A DNA stretch of 64,000 bases from Chitinophagaceae bacterium (GCA_947447265.1 CANFKC010000025.1:1-64000); one strand, 5' to 3'; shown: positions 8,944 through 16,583, counted from the first letter of the stretch. The notes: generated from the letters alone by a model not told the origin. A program made the numbers and translations.

Positions 8944-9099
8944 ATGGAAATAACTATCAAACACCAAATGGAGTATACGAACCACCCATTTGATGTGGTT
9001 GATCCAAACAAACTCACTTCAATTGAAGTAAGGATGATTTGTACTGAAATGAATGTGCAGGCGGTATTGGTTAATGGGAAATATTATGAGTGCAAATGA
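8944..9099 (+). CDS. Small hypothetical protein, 51 aa
   Basis: ATG at 8944 opens a 51-codon frame 10 bp after the metallopeptidase stop, ending in TGA at 9097-9099. The product starts MEITIKHQMEYTNHPFDV and ends VNGKYYECK. It has a beta-like profile with two Cys residues. The close spacing suggests the last gene of the hsd transcript. No family is recognised, and it is short enough that the call is tentative. Confidence 0.45.
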   Translation: MEITIKHQMEYTNHPFDVVDPNKLTSIEVRMICTEMNVQAVLVNGKYYECK

Positions 9100-9189
9100 T
9101 GATTCTGATATCTGGCTGGTTTTTAAAATCAAAATTCAACATACAATGCCAGGTATAGCACAGTATTAATAACTATTAAAAACTCTACG

Positions 9190-9492
9190 ATGAATATTTT
9201 AAAAGTAACGAACGGCAAGGTTGAAATCCGCAAAGACAACGGATCATTGGTAAGGACTGTTGGTAATGGCGATGCAATAAATGCAGACTTTAATGCCGAC
9301 CAGTCTTTGGTTGCAATTACTACAGTAAAAGGCAAGGTTGAGATCCGAAAGGAGAATGGCTCACTAATAAGAACCATAGGTAACGGTGATGCAACCAATG
9401 CCAGGTGGCATGGTTCATATATAGCTGTAACCACCAGTAAAGGAAAGACGGAGTTAAGGAAGGAGAACGGTTCATTGATCAGAACTATCTAA
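9190..9492 (+). CDS. Small three-repeat protein
   Basis: The 100-aa product consists almost entirely of three copies of a unit of about 33 residues containing K-(V/T)-E-(I/L)-R-K-(D/E)-N-G-S-L-(V/I)-R-T, beginning near residues 9, 48 and 85. The first two copies continue with GNGDA. Such a strand-turn-strand unit suggests a small beta-structure or an assembly of propeller-like blades. No signal peptide is present, so it is probably cytoplasmic. The DNA copies are diverged at many third positions, which indicates selection on the protein. It is followed 25 bp later by a zinc-finger gene. The function is unknown. Confidence 0.7.
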   Translation: MNILKVTNGKVEIRKDNGSLVRTVGNGDAINADFNADQSLVAITTVKGKVEIRKENGSLIRTIGNGDATNARWHGSYIAVTTSKGKTELRKENGSLIRTI

Positions 9493-9517
9493 ATTTATTG
9501 TTTAAACAAACAACACC

Positions 9518-9784
9518 ATGGGTCAGCTTTGCATTAACTGCGGCAATGAAATACCAGCTAAACGCCTCCAGATCATTCCAGGAACCAAAACATGTGTGCA
9601 ATGCTCGGATACTTCTAAAGTTGCTGGACACGCCATTGTGGCTGGTAAAACCGATTATAATGAGCTGCAAATTGTTAATGATAGTGAGGCTGCAACCCTT
9701 CGTTATCTCGGAAAGAGAACTTCATTTTCTGTTTCCGACATACAGAAGAACCAGCCGAAAAAACGTCACCCCAGTCAGTTATAG
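9518..9784 (+). CDS. DksA/TraR-type C4 zinc-finger protein
   Basis: The 88-aa protein starts MGQLCINCGNEIPAKRL and has two CxxC pairs (Cys5/Cys8 and Cys26/Cys29) in the arrangement of DksA/TraR C-terminal zinc fingers (CxxCG..I...RL......CxxC). The rest is polar and lacks the long coiled coil of true DksA, so direct action in the RNA polymerase secondary channel is unlikely. It lies close behind the three-repeat gene on the same strand. Small proteins of this type are common in plasmids and islands. A DNA- or protein-binding role is inferred. Confidence 0.7.
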   Translation: MGQLCINCGNEIPAKRLQIIPGTKTCVQCSDTSKVAGHAIVAGKTDYNELQIVNDSEAATLRYLGKRTSFSVSDIQKNQPKKRHPSQL

Positions 9785-9795
9785 CAATGCGCTTT

Positions 9796-10011
9796 TTAAT
9801 ATTTATGGATCTGCCAGAATGGTTTAGGGTACATACAGGAGAGTATGTATTCTTGGGTATTTTTTTCTATGCTCATCCAATCTGAACATACCCTATGACC
9901 ACAATAACAACATTGCCAGGTTCCGTCTGCATTAACTGTAGTTGGTGCAAACGGAAAATAACACCCCAGACACCAAATATTATCCTTGTATTTTTCGCTA
10001 TGATCTGCCAT
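9796..10011 (-). CDS. Small zinc-ribbon protein, 71 aa
   Basis: The product has Cys pairs CLGC (14-17) and CCYC (34-37), with further Cys residues nearby, in a compact zinc-ribbon-like arrangement, and many aromatic residues. It converges with the DksA-like gene, separated by 11 bp. The ATG start (MADHSEKYKDN) is plausible. There is no family match that I can name. The Cys spacing supports a folded metal-binding protein rather than a chance frame. Confidence 0.5.
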   Translation of the reverse strand: MADHSEKYKDNIWCLGCYFPFAPTTVNADGTWQCCYCGHRVCSDWMSIEKNTQEYILSCMYPKPFWQIHKY

Positions 10012-10532
10012 TCTCTTATGTCTAATTATAGTTAACTGAAGAATCCCAATTGTTAAACATCATCTCCATTTTAAAAAGGCAAAATGATAATGTCTATGAT
10101 ACTCAGACCATTTGGTTCAAGCTGAAAACCATTTGTTTTCTCATGTTTTAGATGCTAAAGATACCGAGATAAACCGATATTGATAATTAGCTGAACTCCT
10201 TACCCATAAAGCCTTTCAGGAAAATAGGCATGTCGCTTTTTGTAGTAACATACCGAGGCGAACAATAATAACATGCAATCTGAAATACAATGAAAACCTT
10301 TCCAGCAAAGGGATAGGGGGGGTGGCTACCTCGGTAACTTTCCCCTAGCCCCCACTACGGGCTACTGCCATATGGGGGTTGGCTTCCGAAAATGAACCAC
10401 TTTTTCAAAAAATCTGGAAATTTTTTTTTGTTCCAAATATTGGACTCGTTTTAAAATCGGAACGGATTTTTAAAAAAATATTTTTTTATAATTTTTCTTG
10501 GATATTTAGGTAATCTCTTTGTGTTAATCAAC
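10012..10532. other. Intergenic region, 521 bp, with a GC-rich foldable segment
   Basis: No gene is visible on either strand. The right half has long A and T runs. The one feature that stands out is the GC-rich, foldable segment at 10316-10384, listed separately. Confidence 0.6.
10316..10384. other. GC-rich structured segment with alternative stems
   Basis: A G7 run and GGCTA (10316-10328) can pair with TAGCCCCC (10346-10353). The same C-rich arm can instead pair with GGGGGTTGGCT (10374-10384). The segment is GC-rich inside a very AT-rich region. It could be a transfer origin, a replication or recombination site, or a structured RNA. Nothing in the sequence decides among these. Confidence 0.35.
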
Positions 10533-11162
10533 TTAGTCAACCTTTGCGAGTTTTAGTCCATTGGGGAAGGCGAGTTTCTTTATTTTAGTAACAGTATTAT
10601 AATGCACCTCAGCTGCCTTGGCAGCATCTCTTCCCGACAAACCTATCTTCAATAGATCGATTACTTTTTTGTTTTGTGGCTTATTGAGAAAAGCATGGAC
10701 ATCTTCTGTGTTGCCTGGCTTACGACCCTTATACAATCCCTTGAGCTTGGCGATCCTTATTCCGTCTTTCTGCCGTTCCTTGATCTGGTTGCGCTCCATT
10801 TCACCAACAATGCCCAGAATGGAAATGATGAGTTTGCTAATGGAGTTTTCTTTGCCATTATCATCCAGGGTTTTCAAACCCTGGTTAACGAAATGGATGG
10901 TTATGTTACGCTCGGTGAAATAGTGGATTGTGTTCAGCACATCTCTGAGGTTCCTGCCCAGGCGGTCGATCTCCCATACAGACAATGAAGTTAATATTCC
11001 TTCTTTTAGGTACTTAAGAATTTCCTTACCCCCTTCCCTTTCGAAAAATGGTATGGCACCAGAACATTTGTCCTCGACAACTAACGCATATTCTTTTTCA
11101 TTAACACGTTGTCTGTCGGTCTTTTGGTCTATGGTGGAAATTCTTGTATAAAGTACCTTCAT
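10533..11162 (-). CDS. Serine recombinase (resolvase/invertase family)
   Basis: The 209-aa protein is a small serine recombinase: YTRIST with the nucleophile Ser9, an Arg-containing catalytic core (WEIDRLGRNLRDVL), the long E helix (about 105-140) and a C-terminal helix-turn-helix (about 165-200, LSGRDAAKAAEVHYNTVTK). Such enzymes resolve cointegrates or invert DNA. They can also integrate, but classical integrases of the family are much larger. The gene starts one base from a 46-bp dyad, and the comM break is about 430 bp further on. It is the best candidate for the island's recombination enzyme. Full length, no defects seen. Confidence 0.93.
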   Translation of the reverse strand: MKVLYTRISTIDQKTDRQRVNEKEYALVVEDKCSGAIPFFEREGGKEILKYLKEGILTSLSVWEIDRLGRNLRDVLNTIHYFTERNITIHFVNQGLKTLDDNGKENSISKLIISILGIVGEMERNQIKERQKDGIRIAKLKGLYKGRKPGNTEDVHAFLNKPQNKKVIDLLKIGLSGRDAAKAAEVHYNTVTKIKKLAFPNGLKLAKVD

Positions 11163-11163
11163 T

Positions 11164-11209
11164 TGTCACAATTTTAGTATGGTGTATATAATACCCTAAA
11201 ATTATGACA
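11164..11209. promoter_or_regulatory. 46-bp dyad, candidate crossover site or operator
   Basis: TGTCACAATTTTAG (11164-11177) and CTAAAATTATGACA (11196-11209) are inverted copies with 13 of 14 matches. The centre (GGTGTATATAATACC) is partly symmetric and rich in TA. The size and position next to a serine recombinase start codon fit a resolvase recombination or binding site that also covers the promoter. Confidence 0.55.
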
Positions 11210-11260
11210 TTTTATCGATTTTTGCAAGTCTTTCAATAAGAACCAAGCAAAAAAAATATC

Positions 11261-11305
11261 ACACCGTAGGGTGTACCCCATTATTATGATAAGAAGTTAC
11301 CTTTG
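11261..11305 (+). promoter_or_regulatory. Promoter with small inverted repeat for the 64-aa ORF
   Basis: The -7 element TACCTTTG is at 11298-11305. ACACC-GTAG-GGTGT (11261-11274) lies just upstream and shares the half-site GGTGTA with the centre of the dyad at 11164-11209. A common binding protein for both sites is possible. Confidence 0.4.
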
Positions 11306-11332
11306 TGTGGGGTAGCAATAAAAAAGAAACAA

Positions 11333-11527
11333 ATGAATCTTAAAGAAAATATTGAAAGTCGGGAAAAAGCAGTTCGATTACATATAGAATATTTAAGGTC
11401 GGTACTCAATGAAGGGAGTAAGATAAGTAAACAGAACCCAAACGATTGGAAGTACTTAATGATGCTTACAACTTGCGATAAAGCACTTACTACACTCAAC
11501 CAAGAGTTGGATGAAATAAAGAAATAA
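11333..11527 (+). CDS. Small hypothetical coiled-coil-like protein, 64 aa
   Basis: I place the start at ATG 11333, since the frame further upstream has only a TTG that overlaps the promoter element. The product (MNLKENIESREKAVRLHI...) is helical, with charged heptad-like spacing and one Cys, and ends LNQELDEIKK. It diverges from the serine recombinase and is the last gene before the comM junction. No family is recognised. A clear promoter and a good ATG favour a real gene. It could serve as a recombination accessory factor, but this is only suggested by location. Confidence 0.5.
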   Translation: MNLKENIESREKAVRLHIEYLRSVLNEGSKISKQNPNDWKYLMMLTTCDKALTTLNQELDEIKK

Positions 11528-11590
11528 ATATATAGTATTATTGTATATGTTTTACAGAATAATTATTGCAGTAGTATTATCGATACCTAT

Positions 11591-12250
11591 TTACATTGCA
11601 TTATGGCCGCCTGCGGCTGCAATTTCCAGCGCGCGCTTTACATTCTCCTGGCCCTTAACATCGTTAAAGTCGATATCGAATACATTTTGCGCGTCAAAAA
11701 ACTCTTCGCGGGTATTTACTTTTACCGGCTTTAGCTCGCCGCGGCCGCTGAAAAAATCTATGACCTCTTTTATATTTTCTACCCCGTACACGTCAAGGTT
11801 ATTCACCAATGCGGCTTCGCGGGCGTTTTCTTTTGGTACTATAAGGCCTTTGTACTTTTCTGCGCGGGTTTGTATGGCAATGGGTAACGCACCTTTTATT
11901 GCCTTTACGCCACCATCAAGCGAAAGCTCGCCCATTATTACATATTCATGTAAAGGGGCGTTAGGTAGCTGTCCAGTCGCAGCAAGCATGCCAATAGCAA
12001 TCGGAAGATCGTATGCCGCACCTGCTTTTTTAATATCGGCCGGCGCCATATTGATAACTATCCTGCCTCTTGGCCGCTCAAATTCGTTATTGAGGATGGC
12101 AGAAAGGACGCGGTCGGTACTCTCCTTTACGGCATTGTCAGGCAGGCCAACAATAAACACGCCTATCGCGCCACCCGGGGTATCTACTTCAATAGTTATG
12201 GTAATAGCGTCAACACCATAAACTGCACTGCCGAAAACTTTTACTAACAT
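11591..12250 (-). pseudogene. comM: comM/yifB Mg-chelatase-like AAA ATPase, N-terminal fragment
   Basis: The frame gives the complete N-terminal LonC-like domain of the YifB/ComM family (MLVKVFGSAVYGVDA, then VGLPDNAVKES, and GELSLDGGVKAIKGALPIA) and enters the AAA domain at NVKRALEIAAAGGHNAM, where a stop follows. Normal proteins have about 510 residues and continue here directly into the Walker A loop. Only 219 residues remain. ComM is a helicase that helps integrate transformed DNA. The cut coincides with the edge of the accessory region, so the gene was interrupted by insertion. Loss of ATPase and helicase parts makes it inactive. Confidence 0.9.
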
Positions 12251-12283
12251 GGTTTTTACTAGCGGTTAAGAATTGTAAATGTA

Positions 12284-12622
12284 GCGATTAATGGGATTCA
12301 CAAACAAAAAAGGAGGTTTCGCGCAAAGGCGCAGAGGCGCAATGTACTAAAACTGGTAATCTCAAGGTTTCAAAGGCGCAATTTGCTGACAATAATCAGT
12401 ATAAGTACGTGTACAAATAGCCAAGTCCGTTAGGGCGTGGTGTCGGGCATTGGTATTACCGCTTTAGCGCAATCAAATCAATAGCGGTTTGGCTAACGCC
12501 GGTTCTTTACATTCATATAGCATTTACTAAAGGACGTGGCTATTAAAAATGAAAATTTGCAGGTCACTGAAGGAGGAGACCCGCTATGAACTGAGCGATT
12601 AAAGGGATTGACAAACAAAAAA
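12284..12622. repeat. Pair of 28-bp direct repeats around REP unit 1
   Basis: GCGATTAATGGGATTCACAA... at 12284-12311 recurs at 12595-12622 with 26 of 28 matches. The copies are 311 bp apart and enclose the first REP-like unit. They point to a local duplication or to an insertion that duplicated its target. Confidence 0.6.
12419..12546. repeat. REP-like palindromic unit, copy 1
   Basis: The unit contains a CCGTTAGGGCGTGG-type half palindrome, CCGCTTTAGCGCAA (core CGCTTTAGCG), GGCTAACGCC and a closing GGACGTGGCTA. The same order of elements is seen in copy 2 (13446-13572). Such units resemble REP sequences mobilised by RAYT-type transposases; no transposase gene is present in the window. Confidence 0.6.
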
Positions 12623-12670
12623 CGAGGATTTGTGCAACGTTGTTCAGTTGCAATATATCTTTATACCATA

Positions 12671-13405
12671 ATGCGCGCCCTGAAACTAATTTGTTTGACT
12701 TTCATTATGACCACTTTGCTTTCGTGTGCGCAGAACCCTAAATCTGGAACGGAGGTAAGAGAAGCAACGCAAAAACGAGATACCACGATTACACCTCCGC
12801 GCCAAATTTATACTGCAATACCCGATACAGTAGTTAAAACAATTCGAGCCTACTTCGTGGAAAATTTCGGAGATAGTACCAGCCGGCTGGAGGAAACTGT
12901 TTCGGACACCTTGGATAATATGGTGTATTATGCTATACCCAAAGCCAAGGATGACTGGGGCGGCTTTTTAATTGACATTGAAATCCCTAAAGCGGATTAC
13001 CAGGACACCAACCACCGGTATAACCCTATTCATGGCGACCTGAACGGTGATGGCGTTAACGATGAAATTATCTATGTGCATACGGAAGGCGATGGCGTTG
13101 GTGGCAACACTTTTACCGACTACTTCTTCTTATACCTCAGCAACAATGGAACTCTACAACCGGCAGGCATATATTGCGGTTTCGAATTGTGTAACTGTCC
13201 TACAAAACCCCATCTCTGGGCTAATGGTTTTTTTCCGCAAAAAATAGAAAATGGCTACCTCATCGGCGAGTCAGCTTGCTATACTGAGAACGATGGCCAT
13301 TGCTGCCCGTCGCTACACTATACCACAAAAGTGAAATTGGTTAACGGGAAGCTGGTGTTTGCTGAGCAAAGGGTGCTTCAGAAAAAGCCGGTTGAAGGAA
13401 ATTAA
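12671..13405 (+). CDS. Lipoprotein with a calcium-binding-like loop
   Basis: I chose ATG 12671 because it starts a signal peptide (MRALKLICLTFIMTTLLSC) with lipobox Cys19; the frame upstream lies within a repeat. The mature part is a single domain of about 225 residues with HGDLNGDGVNDE near residue 120, an Asp-rich loop like those of EF-hand, dockerin and FG-GAP proteins, followed by a Cys-rich stretch (CGFELCNC, ACYTENDGHCC). It is bracketed by two REP-like units. A surface or periplasmic protein of unknown function. Confidence 0.75.
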   Translation: MRALKLICLTFIMTTLLSCAQNPKSGTEVREATQKRDTTITPPRQIYTAIPDTVVKTIRAYFVENFGDSTSRLEETVSDTLDNMVYYAIPKAKDDWGGFLIDIEIPKADYQDTNHRYNPIHGDLNGDGVNDEIIYVHTEGDGVGGNTFTDYFFLYLSNNGTLQPAGIYCGFELCNCPTKPHLWANGFFPQKIENGYLIGESACYTENDGHCCPSLHYTTKVKLVNGKLVFAEQRVLQKKPVEGN

Positions 13406-13445
13406 ATTGATTGAATTTCGATCCCTATTGGTATCGTTTTATTAA

Positions 13446-13572
13446 TAGCCACGTCCTTTAGGGCGTGGTACAAAGTGTGGGTGTTGCCGCTTTAGCGCAA
13501 CCTTATCAATAGCGGTTTGGCTAAAGCCGTTTCTTTACATTCGTATACCACGCCATCAAGGGCGTGGCAATT
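13446..13572. repeat. REP-like palindromic unit, copy 2
   Basis: Begins with the palindrome CCACGTCCTTTAGGGCGTGG, then GCCGCTTTAGCGCAA, GGTTTGGCTAAAGCC and a second arm CCACGCC...GGGCGTGG. It is in the same orientation as copy 1, about 1 kb away, with the lipoprotein gene between them. Confidence 0.65.
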
Positions 13573-13621
13573 GAGATGTGCTCAAATTTCCATGAGCCCC
13601 AAAACGAACATTGATTCAAAT

Positions 13622-13651
13622 AAAAAAACGAGCCTCAAAAATTGAGACTCG
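13622..13651 (-). terminator. Rho-independent terminator of the nucleotidyltransferase gene
   Basis: On the minus strand CGAGTCTCAA pairs with TTGAGGCTCG (one mismatch) across a short A/T loop and is followed by seven T residues, 24 bp after the stop at 13675. Confidence 0.8.
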
Positions 13652-13674
13652 CCAAAACTAAATGCTATAAAAAC

Positions 13675-14673
13675 CTACGCCAAATCAATCTCCGTATTAT
13701 CACCAATATTCAAACTCTGGCTAAGGCCGCGCACATAGGCGTCGCTGCCTATAATGCTTGAGTTGAGCACTACATGATGAAGCTCGGCATATGAGCCTAT
13801 GATGGAGTCTTTTACGATGGACGATACTATTTTGGTATGCTCACCAATCGTTACATTGGGGCCTATTATGGAGTTACTGATATCGCAACCTTCGGCTACG
13901 TTAACGGGGTGAATGATAACCGTATTATTGAACTCATAATTTTGTTTCAAGCCCTGCTCATCTTCCATTTGCTTCAGCAGCGTGGCATTGGTAGAAAGTA
14001 ATGTCTCCTTCTTACCACAATCGAACCAATTATTCACACGGAAGGCATGCAGTGTAATACCATCTTCTACCATGTGCTGCAGGGCACTGGTAAGGTGGTA
14101 TTCTCCGTTTTCGTCGGCTGTATTATTCAGATGCCTATTCAAGGCTGCATACATAGATGCCGCTTCTTTAATGTAGTAAATGCCAACCATTGCCATGTTT
14201 GACTTTGGTATCATTGGCTTTTCTATCATCCTCACCACATTATCTTGTGGGTTCAGTTCAGCAACACCAAAACTGCGCGGATCATCTACTTTTCTTACAC
14301 CTATTTGTGATACAGGACTACTTAGCACCTCTTTAACGTTGTAGTCGCAAACGGTATCGCCCAATACAATCATCACTTCGTCGCTGCCAACAATATCCTG
14401 CGTAAGCCAGATGGCATGCCCTGTTCCCCTGCGGTCATTCTGCATAACAAAAGTACACTTCAGGTTCGGGTAGCGCCTTTCAATATAACGCTGTATTTTT
14501 TCGCCCAGGTAGCCTATTACAAAAACAAATTCAGATACACCCGCATCAATCAGCTGATCAACAATAACGCCGAGTATGGTTTTACCTGCAATAGGTATCA
14601 ATGCTTTAGGCTGGGTATATGTGAGCGGGCGGAGTTTGGTACCGGCTCCGGCAACTGGAATAATAGCTTTCAC
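13675..14673 (-). CDS. Sugar-phosphate nucleotidyltransferase with left-handed beta-helix
   Basis: The 332-aa protein has the nucleotidyltransferase signature near its start (GAGTKLRPLTYTQPKALIPI), the substrate loop GTGHAI, LGDT with the metal-binding Asp, and EKP further on. The C-terminal 90 residues (CDISNSIIGPNVTIGEHTKI) are hexapeptide repeats of a left-handed beta-helix. This is the GlmU/GDP-mannose pyrophosphorylase-like architecture. The enzyme should activate a sugar 1-phosphate with NTP; the exact sugar cannot be read from sequence. It follows pabB by 96 bp. A paralogue is at 29146-30159. Confidence 0.88.
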   Translation of the reverse strand: MKAIIPVAGAGTKLRPLTYTQPKALIPIAGKTILGVIVDQLIDAGVSEFVFVIGYLGEKIQRYIERRYPNLKCTFVMQNDRRGTGHAIWLTQDIVGSDEVMIVLGDTVCDYNVKEVLSSPVSQIGVRKVDDPRSFGVAELNPQDNVVRMIEKPMIPKSNMAMVGIYYIKEAASMYAALNRHLNNTADENGEYHLTSALQHMVEDGITLHAFRVNNWFDCGKKETLLSTNATLLKQMEDEQGLKQNYEFNNTVIIHPVNVAEGCDISNSIIGPNVTIGEHTKIVSSIVKDSIIGSYAELHHVVLNSSIIGSDAYVRGLSQSLNIGDNTEIDLA

Positions 14674-14769
14674 AACAACAAATTAAGCGGTGAATTTACA
14701 ACTAAAAGAGAACTAAAAAACCAATTTAACATTACCTGATTAATTTAACATTCAGCAGGATAGGCCAGT

Positions 14770-16071
14770 TTAGGCGAATATTCTTTCCAGTGCCCAGGCC
14801 TTTAGCCGCATCTCCTCCCATTCCTGTGCAGGTATGCTATCGTAGGTTATAGCCCCACCTGTCTGGTAGCCCAGGTATTGAGTCGCGGCATTATAAAACA
14901 AGCTCCTGATAACAACGTTAAAATCAAAATCCCCACCTGGCGTTATATAGCCTACGGTTCCCGAAAAAAGCTCCCTGCGTGATGGTTCATACCGTTCTAT
15001 CAGCTGCATTACTTTATGTTTGGGTGCACCCGTCATGCTACCCATCGGGAACGAATATCGTAACGCTTCGGTAAAGGCCGTATCTGGTTTCAACCTGCCG
15101 GTAACAGTACTTATCATCTGGTGCACCTGTGGATAGGTGTATATCCCGAAAAGTTCTTCTACTGCTATGCTGCCGGTATTGCAGGTTCGGGCCAGGTCGT
15201 TGCGAACCAGATCGACTATCATCACATTTTCAGCGCGCTCCTTAATATCATTTTGCAACCGCTCTTTTATAGCCGCATCTGTTGCAGGGTCTGCATCACG
15301 GCGGGCTGTACCCTTTATGGGTTGCGATAATAATTTACTTCCATGTTTTTTTATATAGCGTTCCGGGCTGGCGCACATCATGTGCCTATTGTCGAGCCTG
15401 TAATAACTCGCAAACGGGGCTGGAGATATAGCATTAAGCGCTTTAAACACATGAAGTGGATCAACTGCCGCGGGCTGGCAATATCCCTCTGTGCAGAAAT
15501 TAATTTCGTAGCAATCTCCATCAGCAATGTGTGCGCGTAATTTATCGATGGTTTGTACATAAGCTTCCCTGCTCACCACCGCATTAAAGGCCAGCTTTGG
15601 TAGAGCTTGGGGTTCCACGAAGGCTTGATTTAGTTCAAGATATATCGCTTCCGGGTTACCGAAAGTTTCTATATAAAATACGGTCTGGTCCGCATTGATG
15701 TAGCACACGGTTTCGGGGACAAAAAAATAAAGTTCCGGGAATCCGGTTTTCGCCGGATGCTCAGAATGCAATTTGCTTTCCAGTTCGTTCTTAAAATCGT
15801 AGTTGATATGCCCGAATACCCAGTCTTTTCGGGTATTATGCAGATGTTGCAGGTGAGCAAGCGGGTCGCTGGTGGCATTATCAACACTGTCAATAACACC
15901 CGTTGCCAGCAGGCATTCAAAACTCTTGTGTCTGGATGGATAGCTGTTGCTATCTAAAAAAATATGGATGCTGAATTGGTTAGCCCAATCCAGCATCCGT
16001 ACTTTCAAATTTTTAGCCTCATCGGGGCTTATTGCATATCTGGCTACCTGTCTTTGTTGAAGCACAGGCAT
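14770..16071 (-). CDS. pabB: Aminodeoxychorismate synthase component I
   Basis: The 433-aa protein belongs to the chorismate-utilising enzymes. Key motifs are PIKGTARR (251-258), whose Lys253 is the nucleophile typical of PabB rather than TrpE, VDLVRNDL (286-293), SFPMGSMTGAPK (340-351) and AITYDSIPAQEWEE near the end. It makes 4-amino-4-deoxychorismate for folate synthesis, with a glutaminase partner encoded elsewhere. Its start overlaps the stop of the preceding Asp/Lys-rich gene (TAATG), so translation is probably coupled. Start and length are normal. Confidence 0.9.
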   Translation of the reverse strand: MPVLQQRQVARYAISPDEAKNLKVRMLDWANQFSIHIFLDSNSYPSRHKSFECLLATGVIDSVDNATSDPLAHLQHLHNTRKDWVFGHINYDFKNELESKLHSEHPAKTGFPELYFFVPETVCYINADQTVFYIETFGNPEAIYLELNQAFVEPQALPKLAFNAVVSREAYVQTIDKLRAHIADGDCYEINFCTEGYCQPAAVDPLHVFKALNAISPAPFASYYRLDNRHMMCASPERYIKKHGSKLLSQPIKGTARRDADPATDAAIKERLQNDIKERAENVMIVDLVRNDLARTCNTGSIAVEELFGIYTYPQVHQMISTVTGRLKPDTAFTEALRYSFPMGSMTGAPKHKVMQLIERYEPSRRELFSGTVGYITPGGDFDFNVVIRSLFYNAATQYLGYQTGGAITYDSIPAQEWEEMRLKAWALERIFA

Positions 16072-16583
16072 TAAAAATCGTCGTCATCGTCATCAAAGCC
16101 GCTGCCACCTTCGCTGAAAAAGCCAAGGTCCTTAAATTCATCGTCAAAATCGTCGTCTTTTCCTGACTTCTTTTTGCCGGCAGCTTTAGTTTTTGATTTT
16201 GGTATTTCGAACTCTTCAAAATCCTTATCGAAATCATCATCCTTGTCGAAGCCATCGTCTTCGTCTTCATCATCTATATCATCGTCATCTTCATCGTCGT
16301 CATCATCCGATTTTTTAGATGCTGATTTCTTTGCAGCCGATTTCTTTTTCGGTGCATCGTCCTCATCATCGTCGTCATCGTCATCATCACTTTTCTTCTT
16401 CGAAGATGCAGTCGCTTTTTTAGTTGTTTTTTTAGGAGTCTCCTCCAACTCATCATCGTCATCATCATCGTCGTCAATCTTCTTCGACTTTGCTGCTGTC
16501 TTCTTAGATGCCGCTCCTGCGCTTACGTCAGCGCTTTTTTTGCTGGCGGTTTTCTTATCCGTGTTTGATTTCATAGCGCTCAT
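16071..16583 (-). CDS. Asp/Lys-rich low-complexity protein
   Basis: The 170-aa product is made of alternating blocks: Lys/Ala/Ser-rich segments and runs of seven to eight Asp, ending in GFDDDDDDF. The first part resembles a histone-H1-like basic tail; the rest is strongly acidic. It is expected to be disordered. There is no signal peptide. The frame sits between purA and pabB on the same strand and overlaps the pabB start by one base, which supports real translation. Function unknown; a nucleic-acid- or cation-binding role would be speculation. The repeated GAT/GAC codons make the length prone to change. Confidence 0.7.
   Translation of the reverse strand: MSAMKSNTDKKTASKKSADVSAGAASKKTAAKSKKIDDDDDDDDELEETPKKTTKKATASSKKKSDDDDDDDDEDDAPKKKSAAKKSASKKSDDDDDEDDDDIDDEDEDDGFDKDDDFDKDFEEFEIPKSKTKAAGKKKSGKDDDFDDEFKDLGFFSEGGSGFDDDDDDF

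Larger units (their letters stand above)
1..11593. mobile_element. Putative degraded genomic island inserted in comM (right end in window)
   Basis: This stretch carries restriction-system genes, a serine recombinase, small orphan genes and inverted repeats, and stops exactly where comM is cut. It looks more AT-rich than the chromosomal genes that follow, judged by eye. The left end is outside the window, and so is the missing 3' half of comM, which fits an insertion longer than 11.6 kb. The hybrid WYL/hsdM remnant shows that the element is decaying. No direct repeats marking the ends can be seen, because only one junction is present. The island interpretation is inference from gene content and the broken comM. 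Confidence 0.55.
12251..12670. other. Intergenic region with REP-like repeat and direct repeats
   Basis: This 420-bp region between divergent comM and the lipoprotein gene holds no gene. It contains the first REP-like unit (about 12419-12546), two 28-bp direct repeats (12284 and 12595) and a short motif of repeated GGCGCA words at 12320-12340. Confidence 0.65.

Noticed and set aside
9498-9827. 109-codon plus-strand frame
   Set aside because: Shifted frame over the zinc-finger gene, whose Cys pattern is convincing.
1-11593. CRISPR array or tRNA attachment site in the island
   Set aside because: No regularly spaced direct repeats and no tRNA-like cloverleaf were seen.
11541-12221. 226-codon Ser/Pro-rich plus-strand frame
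   Set aside because: Exact antisense of the comM fragment, composition typical of a shadow.
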